Source of the DNA: Bacteroidales bacterium | GTDB lineage: Bacteria > Bacteroidota > Bacteroidia > Bacteroidales > VadinHA17 | Assembly (NCBI GenBank): GCA_011620595.1 | Contig: WOYX01000032.1 | Coordinates: forward strand, 25,330-66,543 | Direction of reading: 5' to 3' | Length of the DNA: 41,214 nt | In this document: positions 8,133 to 16,773 of the stretch, in pieces | Layout: every line of letters begins with the position of its first letter | Position numbering within the stretch: the first letter of the stretch is position 1 | The notes under the pieces: generated by a model | Seen by the model: only the letters and a program-made list of their open reading frames with translations | Database searches by the model: none | Told to the model about the DNA's origin: nothing | Translations under genes and position numbers: made by a program

Positions 8133-9229
8133 CAGAAACGGTAGGAGGCTTTCTCCAGGTCACGGAGCGATTTGAACGGTCGCGGCGGCTTCAGGTGGCC
8201 GTTGAGGAAGCTGTATATGTCAAGCCTGATCTTTCTCGCCTCGCGGTAATCCATCCTGTCAAAAGAGTGACCTCCGGGCATCTCCTTGAATATTTTGTAA
8301 CTGAAATTCTGTTTTCCGGCTGCCTTGAGTGACTTTATGAGGTGTTCGACTTCCAGCACGTTGACATCCTCGTCAATGGTGTTGGTATGTATCAGCAGCG
8401 GGGTATTGCGGTAACGGTCAACCTGCCATGCCGGGGAGCGCCTGCGATACTCAGCCACATTCTCGTCGGCCGTCTTGCCAATATGGTATGGGGCGGAGTA
8501 GAGATCCCGGTAGCTGTCGTCCTTGTAGCCCATGCGAGCTATGACATCGCTGACGGGAACACCTGCAAAGCAGGCTTTGTATGCCTCAGGGTGATCAAAG
8601 ATACAGAACAGCCCTATCAGTCCGCCGTGGCTCCATCCTATGACGCCCACACGGTTGCTGTCAACAATCCCGTAGTTTTCAATCATGTACTTCCTGCTCG
8701 CATCGACATCCTCAACCTCCAGGCCGCCGTAGTCTATCTGCCTGTACATACCTGCACCGTAACCTGTTGAGCCGCGGTATTCTGCTGCAACGACGATATA
8801 TCCCTGGGCGACCATCTCACGGATGATGTGAGTGTAGTAGGTGGTGAAGCTGGCATGGACGCCACCATGGGGGAAGACCAGCAGGGGGTATTTTTTTGAG
8901 GCGTCGACATCACGTGGTATGAAGACGTAGCTCCAGAATTTCAGGGGGTTGCCGGCGCCTTGTCCTGTGGGATTACTCTCCCTGGCAGGGGGAGGACCTG
9001 TCGTGTATATCTTGTCAATGAAAGCCACATCGCCCACGCGCTCATACCATAGTATATCGTCAATATTCTTTTCGAGCACATCAAGGCGATGGTTCAGGGA
9101 TTCAAACCTGCGTCCCACATTGTTCAGGGCATCCATCAGCTCGGCGTTGCCGGGCTGGGCTGAAAGTGCCGGCCATAACGAGATGAAAAGGATCATCAGG
9201 GAAGTGATTTTCACGGTTGTCTGTTTCAT
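8132..9229 (-). CDS. Secreted alpha/beta hydrolase, prolyl oligopeptidase (S9)-like
   Basis: This 365-residue protein has an N-terminal signal peptide (cut near ALSAQ, residue 25) and a C-terminal alpha/beta-hydrolase domain. The serine nucleophile is Ser200 in GWSHGG. His321 in GGHSF and an aspartate near 286-288 (IDEDVN) complete the triad. The oxyanion-side FPHGG motif is at about 119-123. The beta-propeller of true prolyl oligopeptidases is absent; only about 100 residues precede the catalytic domain, with a possible short coiled coil at 30-60. It is therefore a propeller-less S9-like peptidase or esterase acting in the periplasm. It starts 9 bp after dapF and overlaps rlmN by 1 bp. The substrate is unknown. 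Confidence 0.85.
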   Translation of the reverse strand: MKQTTVKITSLMILFISLWPALSAQPGNAELMDALNNVGRRFESLNHRLDVLEKNIDDILWYERVGDVAFIDKIYTTGPPPARESNPTGQGAGNPLKFWSYVFIPRDVDASKKYPLLVFPHGGVHASFTTYYTHIIREMVAQGYIVVAAEYRGSTGYGAGMYRQIDYGGLEVEDVDASRKYMIENYGIVDSNRVGVIGWSHGGLIGLFCIFDHPEAYKACFAGVPVSDVIARMGYKDDSYRDLYSAPYHIGKTADENVAEYRRRSPAWQVDRYRNTPLLIHTNTIDEDVNVLEVEHLIKSLKAAGKQNFSYKIFKEMPGGHSFDRMDYREARKIRLDIYSFLNGHLKPPRPFKSLRDLEKASYRF

Positions 9230-9238
9230 GTTTGTATG

Positions 9239-10021
9239 TTATTGGATTTCTGTCTCTCCGCTGAAAACATATGTTGCGGGTCCGGTAAGGAATATCTCCG
9301 AGGCCCCCTCAGCATTGGTTACAAATCTGATCTTAAGTTCCCCACCCCGGACACTCACGCGGGTATCGCCAGTGACAATTTTTCCGGTCAGGGCTGCCGC
9401 AATGGCAGATGCTGTGGCGCCGGTGCCGCATGAGAGGGTTTCATCCTCCACGCCCCGCTCATATGTCCTGATCCTGAGTCCGTTGTCCGTTACGGATACC
9501 AGGTTCACATTTACTCCTTCGGGCGCATAGCGGGGTGAATAGCGGAGACCGCGCGCAAATGTTACAAAATCAGCCAGCTCCGTATCATCTGCAAAGATTA
9601 CCAGGTGAGGTACGCCGGTGTTTACCAGGATGCCGTCAGGGGTTTCTCTGGCCTCCGTCACGTCTCTGACCGATATCTCGATGATATCATCCCCGGCGAC
9701 TGTGGCGGTATGGGGACCGTCACCTGCCAGGAAGGAGAGGTCGCGGGGTCCGGTGAAATGCTTCATGACAAAGTGTGCCGCGCAGCGACCTCCGTTGCCG
9801 CACATCTCGCCGGGAGAGCCGTCTGCATTGTAGTAGAGCATTCTGAAATCAAAGCCGGGAGAATCTTCAATGAGTATGAGGCCGTCAGCTCCTATACCGA
9901 AACGTCTGTCGCACAGTCTTTTGAATATATTGTTGTCATTGTGTTCAAGGATGGCGGGAGTGTTCTTCACAATGATAAAGTCATTGCCTGTGCCCTCATA
10001 TTTGTTAAAGGGAATTATCAT
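9239..10021 (-). CDS. dapF: Diaminopimelate epimerase
   Basis: This 260-residue enzyme converts LL- to meso-diaminopimelate for lysine and peptidoglycan synthesis. The two active-site cysteines are visible: Cys74 in MCGNGGRC and Cys198 in LSCGTGATAS. The N-terminal substrate motif KYEGTGNDF (residues 7-15) is also present. Length and domain pairing are standard. It is the first gene of a leftward run with the S9-like hydrolase and rlmN, and diverges from the HtrA gene across a 174-bp gap. I saw no consensus promoter in that gap for this gene. Confidence 0.97.
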   Translation of the reverse strand: MIIPFNKYEGTGNDFIIVKNTPAILEHNDNNIFKRLCDRRFGIGADGLILIEDSPGFDFRMLYYNADGSPGEMCGNGGRCAAHFVMKHFTGPRDLSFLAGDGPHTATVAGDDIIEISVRDVTEARETPDGILVNTGVPHLVIFADDTELADFVTFARGLRYSPRYAPEGVNVNLVSVTDNGLRIRTYERGVEDETLSCGTGATASAIAAALTGKIVTGDTRVSVRGGELKIRFVTNAEGASEIFLTGPATYVFSGETEIQ

Positions 10022-10195
10022 GCCGTTAAATTGAAGTTAATTATTAAAAGATATCTGCCCCGGTCTGTTAAAAAATCGAAAATTTGTAAAACAATTTACC
10101 ATTTACGCGGTTGTAAAGATACTCAATACTTTTATGAGGCACGCAATTTGCAGCATAAGTGGGACAGAAGACAAAACAACAAAAAATTTACTGAT

Positions 10196-11641
10196 ATGAA
10201 AGGTAAGAGTCTCATTGTTACTTTGCTGATTGCGCTGTTCGGAGCGCTGGCAGGGCTTTTTATCTACACCAGGTTCCTCGACAGGGACCAACTGGTGTTA
10301 GGCACGGAGAAGGAGAGGCAGATGATTGAGGATAATGCCAGGTACACATCGATGGTTCCTCAGTCGGGGGTGAATGATTTCACTGTCGCTGCCGAGCAGA
10401 CCGTTCATGCTGTAGTGCATGTAAAGACCAAGGCTACAGTCAGTTCACTCTACAACAATCCGCTGTATGAATTTTTCTATGGTCCCGGGGCAAGTCGGCC
10501 AAGGGAGGTCCGGGGGTTTGGTTCCGGTGTGATAGTGACTGCAGACGGTTACATTGTGACAAACAACCATGTAATTGAGGATGCAGATGAGGTTGAGGTG
10601 ACATTAAATGACAAGCGGACCTTTGCGGCTGATGTGGTTGGGCATGATCCCAGCACTGACATTGCGCTTCTGAAGGTCAAGGCCACGGGCTTGCCTTATA
10701 TCAAATTTGGCAACTCCGATGCCATAAGGCTGGGAGAGTGGGTGCTGGCCGTTGGAAACCCGTTCAATCTGACATCGACGGTTACGGCGGGGATTGTAAG
10801 TGCCAGGGGCAGAAGCCTGGGGCTGCTTGACAACCAGTACCGTATTGAATCGTTCATACAGACTGATGCTGCCCTGAACCAGGGTAACAGCGGGGGAGCC
10901 CTGGTGAATGTTGCCGGGGAGCTGATAGGGATCACCACAGCAATAATATCGCCCAGCGGTGCCTATGCAGGCAACTCTTTTGCCATACCCTCGTCTATTG
11001 TGGAGAAGGTATACGAGGATCTGAGGGAGTATGGCGAAGTACAGAGAGGCCTCCTGGGGGTTAATATCACCGATGTCAATTCAGAGATAGCTGAGGCCGA
11101 AAAACTCAGTGAAATCAGGGGAGTATATATTGCCGGAGTGGTGGAGGACGGGGCTGCACAGGCCGCCGGCCTTGCTGAAAAGGATGTAATCATTGCCATC
11201 AACGGCGAGCCGGTGGAGACCACTGCCGACCTTCAGGAGAAGGTTAACCGCTACAGGCCCGGCGACAGGCTTGAGGTGACCTACCTGCGCAAGGGCAGAC
11301 AGGATAAGAAAATGGTAACTCTGCGCAACATTGAGGGCGGTACGGGAATCGTTGCTCCGGGTTCACAGAGTACCTCGGTATTCGGGGCCACGTTTGCGCC
11401 GGTTACTGCAAGCGACAGGGAGAAGTTCAGGATCAGCAACGGCGTAAAGGTCACCTCCATCACCGAAGGACGCCTGAGGGAACTGGGCCTCGGAAGGGGA
11501 ACAATCATCATTGACGTCAACGGTCAGAAGGTGAACAGTGCTGCGGATATACGCCGGGCAACGAACAATGAGAAGAGCCTGACTTCAATTGAGGGATTCA
11601 CTCCCGACGGGACCTACTTCAAGTATCAGACCCGGAGGTAG
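10196..11641 (+). CDS. HtrA/Deg family periplasmic serine protease with two PDZ domains
   Basis: This 481-residue envelope quality-control protease has one N-terminal membrane or signal segment (residues 5-24). The trypsin-like domain has catalytic His125 (TNNHVI), Asp155 (STDIALLKV) and Ser232 (QGNSGGALV). PDZ1 spans about residues 285-375 (GLLGVNIT) and PDZ2 about 390-475. The frame is open far upstream (to 9605) across dapF, but that part is antisense to dapF; ATG 10196 places the hydrophobic segment at the N-terminus and is the clear start. It would degrade or refold misfolded periplasmic and outer-membrane proteins. It lies upstream of rpoD, which has its own promoter. Confidence 0.95.
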   Translation: MKGKSLIVTLLIALFGALAGLFIYTRFLDRDQLVLGTEKERQMIEDNARYTSMVPQSGVNDFTVAAEQTVHAVVHVKTKATVSSLYNNPLYEFFYGPGASRPREVRGFGSGVIVTADGYIVTNNHVIEDADEVEVTLNDKRTFAADVVGHDPSTDIALLKVKATGLPYIKFGNSDAIRLGEWVLAVGNPFNLTSTVTAGIVSARGRSLGLLDNQYRIESFIQTDAALNQGNSGGALVNVAGELIGITTAIISPSGAYAGNSFAIPSSIVEKVYEDLREYGEVQRGLLGVNITDVNSEIAEAEKLSEIRGVYIAGVVEDGAAQAAGLAEKDVIIAINGEPVETTADLQEKVNRYRPGDRLEVTYLRKGRQDKKMVTLRNIEGGTGIVAPGSQSTSVFGATFAPVTASDREKFRISNGVKVTSITEGRLRELGLGRGTIIIDVNGQKVNSAADIRRATNNEKSLTSIEGFTPDGTYFKYQTRR

Positions 11642-11717
11642 TGCAGGTGGTTCATAACAACAATCAGATCAGGATGTTGGCAGTATCAGCTCAGCTCTGT
11701 TTGATTGACATATTTTA

Positions 11718-11749
11718 TTTGGTTATTAACTTTTAAAGCAGTAACTTTG
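11718..11749 (+). promoter_or_regulatory. Promoter for rpoD (TTTG - 20 bp - TAACTTTG)
   Basis: TTTG at 11718-11721 and TAACTTTG at 11742-11749 are separated by 20 bp, an excellent match to the Bacteroidota consensus (TTTG, 19-21 bp, TAnnTTTG). Transcription should start near 11754. A good AAGGGG ribosome-binding site follows at about 11764-11769, roughly 8 bp before the ATG. Confidence 0.85.
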
Positions 11750-11777
11750 CCAAAATTTTTTCGAAGGGGTAAAAAGA

Positions 11778-12638
11778 ATGAGACAACTTAAGATTACCAA
11801 ATCCATAACCAACCGTGAAAGTGCATCGTTGGACAAATATCTGCAGGAGATTGGTAAGGAAGAGTTGATATCGGTTGAGGAAGAGGTAGAGCTTGCGCAG
11901 AGGATCAAGAAGGGTGACAGGGCAGCTTTGGAGAAGCTAACGAAAGCAAATCTCCGTTTTGTTGTCTCAGTGGCCAAGCAGTATCAGAATCAAGGACTTA
12001 GCCTTCCGGACCTCATTAATGAGGGGAACCTCGGCCTTATCAAGGCAGCAGAGAAGTTTGACGAGACGCGTGGTTTCAAATTCATTTCATATGCGGTATG
12101 GTGGATCAGGCAGTCTATTCTTCAGGCTCTGGCAGAGCAGTCGAGGATAGTACGTCTGCCGCTCAACCAGGTTGGTTCTCTTAACAAGATCAACAAGGCT
12201 TTTGCCCGTTTTGAACAGGAGAACGAGCGTACCCCTTCACCTGAAGAGCTGGCTGAAGTGCTGGATCTTCCCAAGGAGAAGGTAGCCGACACCCTGAAGG
12301 TGTCAGGCCGTCACGTCTCTGTTGATGCACCCTTCGTGGAGGGTGAAGACAACAGCCTCCTGGATGTGCTTACCAACCTTGACTCTCCCATTGCCGACAA
12401 GATGCTCATTGATGAGTCTCTCTCAAAGGAGATAGACCGTGCCCTGACCACTCTCACCGAGCGCGAGAGGGACATCATACGTTACTTTTTCGGCATTGGC
12501 TGCCAGGAGATGACGCTGGAAGAGATAGGAGAAAAGTTCGGCCTCACCCGCGAGCGGGTAAGGCAGATAAAGGAGAAGGCCATCAGACGCCTGCGACACA
12601 CATCACGCAGCAAGCTGCTCAAGGGTTACCTCGGATAG
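11778..12638 (+). CDS. rpoD: Primary RNA polymerase sigma factor (short Bacteroidota RpoD)
   Basis: This 286-residue housekeeping sigma factor lacks the long region 1.1 and non-conserved region of proteobacterial RpoD, as is normal for Bacteroidota. Region 1.2 is near residues 15-45 ([16 protein letters not shown]). Region 2 contains the -10-binding segment [15 protein letters not shown]. Region 3 spans about 135-210, and region 4.2 carries the helix-turn-helix [22 protein letters not shown]. It should recognise the TTG/TAnnTTTG promoters seen repeatedly in this window. It has its own strong promoter and ribosome-binding site, and an inverted repeat lies 60 bp after the stop. Confidence 0.98.
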   Translation: MRQLKITKSITNRESASLDKYLQEIGKEELISVEEEVELAQRIKKGDRAALEKLTKANLRFVVSVAKQYQNQGLSLPDLINEGNLGLIKAAEKFDETRGFKFISYAVWWIRQSILQALAEQSRIVRLPLNQVGSLNKINKAFARFEQENERTPSPEELAEVLDLPKEKVADTLKVSGRHVSVDAPFVEGEDNSLLDVLTNLDSPIADKMLIDESLSKEIDRALTTLTERERDIIRYFFGIGCQEMTLEEIGEKFGLTRERVRQIKEKAIRRLRHTSRSKLLKGYLG

Positions 12639-12697
12639 GTCGCCGTATTCCTGACAATAATAAAGAGTTAGCCGGAGGAACCATCCGGTAATAGAGA

Positions 12698-12722
12698 ATG
12701 AGCCCGGCTGAACCGGGCTCAT
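12698..12722. terminator. Perfect 10-bp stem-loop after rpoD
   Basis: ATGAGCCCGG at 12698-12707 pairs perfectly with CCGGGCTCAT at 12713-12722 around a 5-nt loop. It lies between rpoD and the convergent sensor fragment, so it could end transcripts from either side. No clear T-run follows on either strand, so intrinsic termination is likely but not certain. Confidence 0.55.
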
Positions 12723-12787
12723 CTTGATTCCGCAATTCAGTGCGGCATTGGGGAGGGGGAAGAACTGCTTTTAAGCCAATGGCCCGT

Positions 12788-13285
12788 TCAGAATTGGTTG
12801 GACGGGTCATAACTGAGCAATGCCTTACGAAGCAGAAAGTAGAGATGACCGTCAGGGCCCGCAGCAAAATCCACCAGGTCATCAATGGAGTAATTCCCCG
12901 GGCTCCTTATAAGCCTGAACTCTTCGATGGCACGGTCAAAGCGGCAGAGCAGCCCGTTATCCGTCGTAAGCCACAGGTTGTCAATGGCATCGATCACAAC
13001 AGAGTTAACTGAAAAACAGGGAATCGTGGTGATGTCTGCAGGGTCATGGTAATAATTGATGAAGTCGGTGCCGTCATAGCGTGTCAGCCCGTCCCATGTG
13101 GCTATCCAGATGAAACCGCTGCTGTCGGTAACCATGCTCCTGACATGGTCATGTCCTATTCCATCCCTGGAAGTGTAATGTGTCAGTACGTATGACTGCG
13201 CATTCACCCCGGCCGTTAATTCAGGCAGTATAAAAACCGCCGGGAGGAACGGTTTCGGGGAGTATTTATGTTCAGTAGTGTTCAC
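12788..13285 (-). pseudogene. Truncated N-terminal piece of a two-component sensor (beta-propeller repeats)
   Basis: This 165-residue frame matches the start of the periplasmic ligand-binding propeller of Bacteroidota hybrid two-component regulators. Blades carry the typical phrases LTHYTSRDGIGHDHV, DSSGFIWIATWDGL-x-RYDG and DAIDNLWLTTDNGL. Such proteins are usually over 1000 residues, with many blades, a Y_Y_Y domain, kinase, receiver and AraC output domains. Here only about three blades remain before a stop, and the following 150 bp lead into a stem-loop and rpoD with no trace of the rest. The N-terminus has a weak signal-like segment. I read it as a remnant; a small secreted propeller is less likely. 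Confidence 0.75.
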
Positions 13286-13463
13286 AATGCCAACATCTGA
13301 TCAAACATAGGTAAAAACGCTGGATTTTGAGCAGGCAGATAACCATCAGGTTTGCTGCCCGGAAATAATAGAAGAAAAATAGTAAAAAGAGCGGCAAATG
13401 GTTACCGGTGATCAGTTTGGTGTCAAACAGCTGTTTCTGCCTCTTCCGATTGCTCCGAATTGT

Positions 13464-13471
13464 TATTTTTG
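13464..13471 (+). promoter_or_regulatory. Probable -7 element for uvrB (TATTTTTG)
   Basis: TATTTTTG fits TAnnTTTG exactly and lies 16 bp before the uvrB ATG, implying a very short leader. No -33 TTG is present at the preferred spacing. Confidence 0.5.
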
Positions 13472-13486
13472 TCCCTGTAACATACA

Positions 13487-15520
13487 ATGAAATTCAAACT
13501 GATATCGGACTATGTTCCCACGGGCGATCAGCCGGAGGCGATAAGGCAGCTTGCAGACGGTCTTTTGCAGGGGGTGCCGTACCAGACTCTGCTGGGAGTT
13601 ACTGGTTCCGGCAAGACCTTCACGATTGCGAATGTCATTGAACAGATTAACAGGCCTGTCCTGGTTCTCAGTCACAACAAGACCCTGGCAGCACAGCTTT
13701 ACGGTGAGTTCAGGCAGTTCTTTCCCGACAATGCGGTTGAATATTTTGTCTCTTATTACGATTACTATCAGCCGGAGGCCTATCTACCGGTGACTGATAC
13801 CTATATTGAGAAGGACCTGGCCATCAATGACGAGCTGGAGAAGCTGCGTCTGAGCGCCACATCGTCGCTGCTTTCAGGCAGGCGCGACGTGATTGTCGTC
13901 TCATCTGTCTCGTGTCTTTTCGGCATCGGCAATCCCGACGACTTCCGTTCGAACACCGTGCACGTTATCAGGGGCAGCAAGCCCGGTCGCAATGTGGTGT
14001 TGCGGAAACTGGTCGACAGCCTCTACGCGCGCAACGAGCTGGAGTTTACCAATGGTACCTTCAGGGTGCGGGGAGATACTCTGGATGTCTACCCTGCCTA
14101 TGCAGATCTTGCTCTGCGAATAGTATTCTTCGGTGACGAGATAGAGGAGATATCAACTTTTGATCCGCTCAGCGGAGAGCATAGGGACAATCTTGACGAG
14201 TATGTGATCTACCCGGCAAACCTCTTTGTCACCACCCGTGAGCGTATCAACATTGCTGTCAGTCAGATACAGGATGATATGGTGCTTCAGGCAAGACACT
14301 TTCGTGATACGGGAAGGCCGGAGGAGGCCAAACGGATAGAGCAGAGAGTACAATATGACCTCGAGATGATCAAGGAGCTGGGTTACTGCAGCGGCATCGA
14401 GAACTACTCCCGCTATTTTGACGGCAGGGCCCCGGGCACGAGGCCCTTCTGCCTGCTGGACTGCTTCCCGAAGGACTTTATTACCGTGATTGACGAGAGT
14501 CATGTCACCGTACCTCAGATAAGAGCCATGTACGGCGGCGACCATAGCCGCAAGCAGACGCTGGTTGAGTACGGCTTCCGGCTTCCGGCAGCGCTGGACA
14601 ACAGGCCACTGCAGCTTGAGGAGTTTGAGGCGCTGACGGGACAGACCATTTTCATGAGTGCCACCCCCGCTGATTATGAGATGGAGAAGAGCGAGGGAGT
14701 ATTCGTTGACCAGGTGATCAGGCCTACCGGGCTTCTTGACCCTCCCGTGGAGGTGCGTCCAACCCGCAACCAGGTTGATGACCTGATGGAGGAGATACAG
14801 AACAGGTCTGCCGCAGGAGAGAGAGTGCTGGTGACAACCATGACCAAGAGGATGGCAGAGGAACTGAACAGCTACCTTGGCCGGTTTGAAATCCGTTGCC
14901 GTTATATTCATTCAGGTGTTGAGACCCTCGAGAGGATAGAGATACTTGAGGGTCTGCGTTCGGGTGAGTTTGATGTGCTGGTGGGTGTCAACCTGTTGCG
15001 TGAGGGGCTTGACCTGCCGGAGGTCTCCCTGGTGGCCATCCTCGATGCCGACAAGGAGGGTTTCCTGCGATCGGGGAGAGCCCTGACACAGACGGCGGGA
15101 CGTGCGGCGAGGAACCTTAACGGACTGGTGGTGATGTATGCCGACAGGATAACGGGAGCAATGAGGGAGACAATAGATGAGACCAACCGGAGGAGAGCCA
15201 AACAGCTGAAATACAATGAAGAGATGGGCATCACCCCACGGCAGATAGTGAAGAGGGAAGGGGCAATGCTCAGGGGACTTGGTCGTAAGGGTGTGGAGGT
15301 GAAAGCCTATTCCGGTCCTGAGAAGATTGATGTGGCCGCCGACCCGGTCATCAGATATATGTCAAAAGAGCAGCTCGAAAAGGCCATTGCCAGGAGCCGC
15401 AAGGCGATGGAGAAGGCTGCGGCGGCACTCGACTTCATCGAGGCGGCACGGCTGCGCGATGAGATTCAGGGTATGCAGCGGCTCGCAAAACAGCGGCCGA
15501 ATGAATCACCCAAGAGATGA
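13487..15520 (+). CDS. uvrB: Excinuclease ABC subunit B
   Basis: This 677-residue nucleotide excision repair helicase-like protein verifies damage delivered by UvrA and positions UvrC. Walker A is GVTGSGKT (residues 37-44), and the damage-probing beta-hairpin region contains YYDYYQPEAYLP (about 92-104). The DEAD-like Walker B is VIDESHV (about 334-340). Helicase motifs V and VI lie in the LVGVNLLREGLDLP and QTAGRAARN region. The C-terminal UVR motif that contacts UvrC is at about 625-665. Length and domains are complete. It appears monocistronic; a REP-like repeat follows about 155 bp after its stop. Confidence 0.98.
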   Translation: MKFKLISDYVPTGDQPEAIRQLADGLLQGVPYQTLLGVTGSGKTFTIANVIEQINRPVLVLSHNKTLAAQLYGEFRQFFPDNAVEYFVSYYDYYQPEAYLPVTDTYIEKDLAINDELEKLRLSATSSLLSGRRDVIVVSSVSCLFGIGNPDDFRSNTVHVIRGSKPGRNVVLRKLVDSLYARNELEFTNGTFRVRGDTLDVYPAYADLALRIVFFGDEIEEISTFDPLSGEHRDNLDEYVIYPANLFVTTRERINIAVSQIQDDMVLQARHFRDTGRPEEAKRIEQRVQYDLEMIKELGYCSGIENYSRYFDGRAPGTRPFCLLDCFPKDFITVIDESHVTVPQIRAMYGGDHSRKQTLVEYGFRLPAALDNRPLQLEEFEALTGQTIFMSATPADYEMEKSEGVFVDQVIRPTGLLDPPVEVRPTRNQVDDLMEEIQNRSAAGERVLVTTMTKRMAEELNSYLGRFEIRCRYIHSGVETLERIEILEGLRSGEFDVLVGVNLLREGLDLPEVSLVAILDADKEGFLRSGRALTQTAGRAARNLNGLVVMYADRITGAMRETIDETNRRRAKQLKYNEEMGITPRQIVKREGAMLRGLGRKGVEVKAYSGPEKIDVAADPVIRYMSKEQLEKAIARSRKAMEKAAAALDFIEAARLRDEIQGMQRLAKQRPNESPKR

Positions 15521-15675
15521 ATTTACAAACGAATGGACGAAAGAGGGGAAATGACGATAAAGAACAAGAAACCGTACTTTCCTGCGTTTATTAATGAGAG
15601 ATTCTGATTCTGACCCTCATCCGATGTGCTGAGACGGAGAGCAAAACTTTTAACTTTCCTGCCCTCCGACTCTGA

Positions 15676-15769
15676 CGGACGCAGTCCGAAGCCTTCTTCG
15701 ACATCCGACTCCGACGGACGAAGTCCGCCACGCCGGACGAAGTCCGTAGTTTTAACGTAGGATGTGGCG
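15676..15769. repeat. REP-like palindromic repeat cluster (copy A)
   Basis: Three 13-bp hairpins of the form CGGAC-NNN-GTCCG lie at 15676-15688, 15715-15727 and 15734-15746, embedded in the larger block 15696-15769. The reverse complement of that block recurs at 36863-36917 with one hairpin unit fewer. The sequence is GC-rich, translates to low-complexity nonsense, and lies between uvrB and the deacetylase gene. Confidence 0.88.
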
Positions 15770-15808
15770 GAGAAGGGAGACATTTGACTTTGGACTTTCG
15801 ACTTGACA

Positions 15809-16609
15809 ATGCGTAAACCAACTATAGTATTCCTGCTGGGTATTGCACTCCTGACCGGCTGCAGCAAGGATCCGGGTCCTGACCCGGTTGATGACCCCGG
15901 GGTGATCATCCTTCTGTATCACCGTATCACTTCCGGTGAGGCAACAAACCTGTATGAGCGCAGCATGGCCGACTTCGCCGGCGACCTGAATTACCTCCGC
16001 AGTCATGATATCAGAGTCATAGACCTTGATGAGCTGGCTGATATCGTCAGCGGGACGAAGAAGCTCAGCACTCATGCTGCCGTCATCACCTTCGACGACG
16101 GGGATCATTCGTGGTACACCCATGCAGTGCCGCTGCTGATACAGCACCGCATGAAGGCTACATTCTTTCTCTGGGCCTCACAGATGGGCAAGGACTCTTT
16201 TCTCACGTGGGAAGAAGTGGAAAGGATGAGTCACTATTCCTATGAAGGAGGGGTCAGGCCCTTCTCCTTCGGATCGCACACAATGTATCACCGGTTTCTG
16301 ATAACCATGAAGGATGTCCTGGGCGGCGGTGAAGCTTTCGCAGCCTATCTCGACGAGGAGCTGGGTGGTTCAAAGCTCCTGATTGACAAACATATCTCCG
16401 GCAGCGTCGATGCCCTGGCACTGCCCTACGGTGACGGTGCAGGTGATGAGGATATCATCGCCGCTGCCCAAAGGCACGGCTACCGCTTTATACGCACTTC
16501 CGAACGAAATATCACGGGAACTGCCTCATCCGATCTCTTCAGGCTGCCCAGCCTTTCGCTGCTCGATGATACAGACCCGGAACTGATAGGAGTGTACCTG
16601 GGAATCTGA
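15809..16609 (+). CDS. Polysaccharide deacetylase lipoprotein (NodB domain)
   Basis: This 266-residue predicted lipoprotein has the signal MRKPTIVFLLGIALLTGC with its lipobox cysteine at 18. The NodB fold has motif 1 TFDDGD (general base and metal aspartates), motif 2 GSHTMYH (two zinc histidines) and motif 3 LPYGDG. It would remove N- or O-acetyl groups from a cell-surface or environmental glycan in the periplasm or at the outer membrane. I start at ATG 15809; an in-frame TTG two codons earlier is less likely. The upstream DNA is repeat-derived, with no recognisable promoter. The gene stands alone, so the glycan cannot be inferred from context. Confidence 0.9.
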   Translation: MRKPTIVFLLGIALLTGCSKDPGPDPVDDPGVIILLYHRITSGEATNLYERSMADFAGDLNYLRSHDIRVIDLDELADIVSGTKKLSTHAAVITFDDGDHSWYTHAVPLLIQHRMKATFFLWASQMGKDSFLTWEEVERMSHYSYEGGVRPFSFGSHTMYHRFLITMKDVLGGGEAFAAYLDEELGGSKLLIDKHISGSVDALALPYGDGAGDEDIIAAAQRHGYRFIRTSERNITGTASSDLFRLPSLSLLDDTDPELIGVYLGI

Positions 16610-16630
16610 TACAATGAAATTTGCATGACC

Positions 16631-16722
16631 GGGAACCACAGCTGGATTTGATGATTATATTTCATCCGGATTTCACGGGAACCACAGCTGGATTTGATGA
16701 TTATATTTCATCCGGGTTTCAT
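16631..16722. repeat. 46-bp tandem duplication
   Basis: Two 46-bp copies (16631-16676 and 16677-16722) differ at only two or three bases. Each begins GGGAACCACAGCTGG and ends near CCGGRTTTCAY. It follows the deacetylase gene and precedes the pyrophosphatase relic, and has no coding sense. Confidence 0.92.
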
Positions 16723-16773
16723 CAGAACCAAAATAAACAGCTGTTAAACGATGAAGACAAAACTGTAATTATA

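Noticed and set aside
9605-10195. Long upstream extension of the HtrA frame
   Set aside because: This part is antisense to dapF; the signal/membrane segment starts at ATG 10196 and the extension shows no family similarity.
15591-15909. Overlapping minus-strand frames in the REP-like region
   Set aside because: They translate the GC-rich palindromic repeat and run antisense into the deacetylase lipoprotein gene; no protein family is recognisable.
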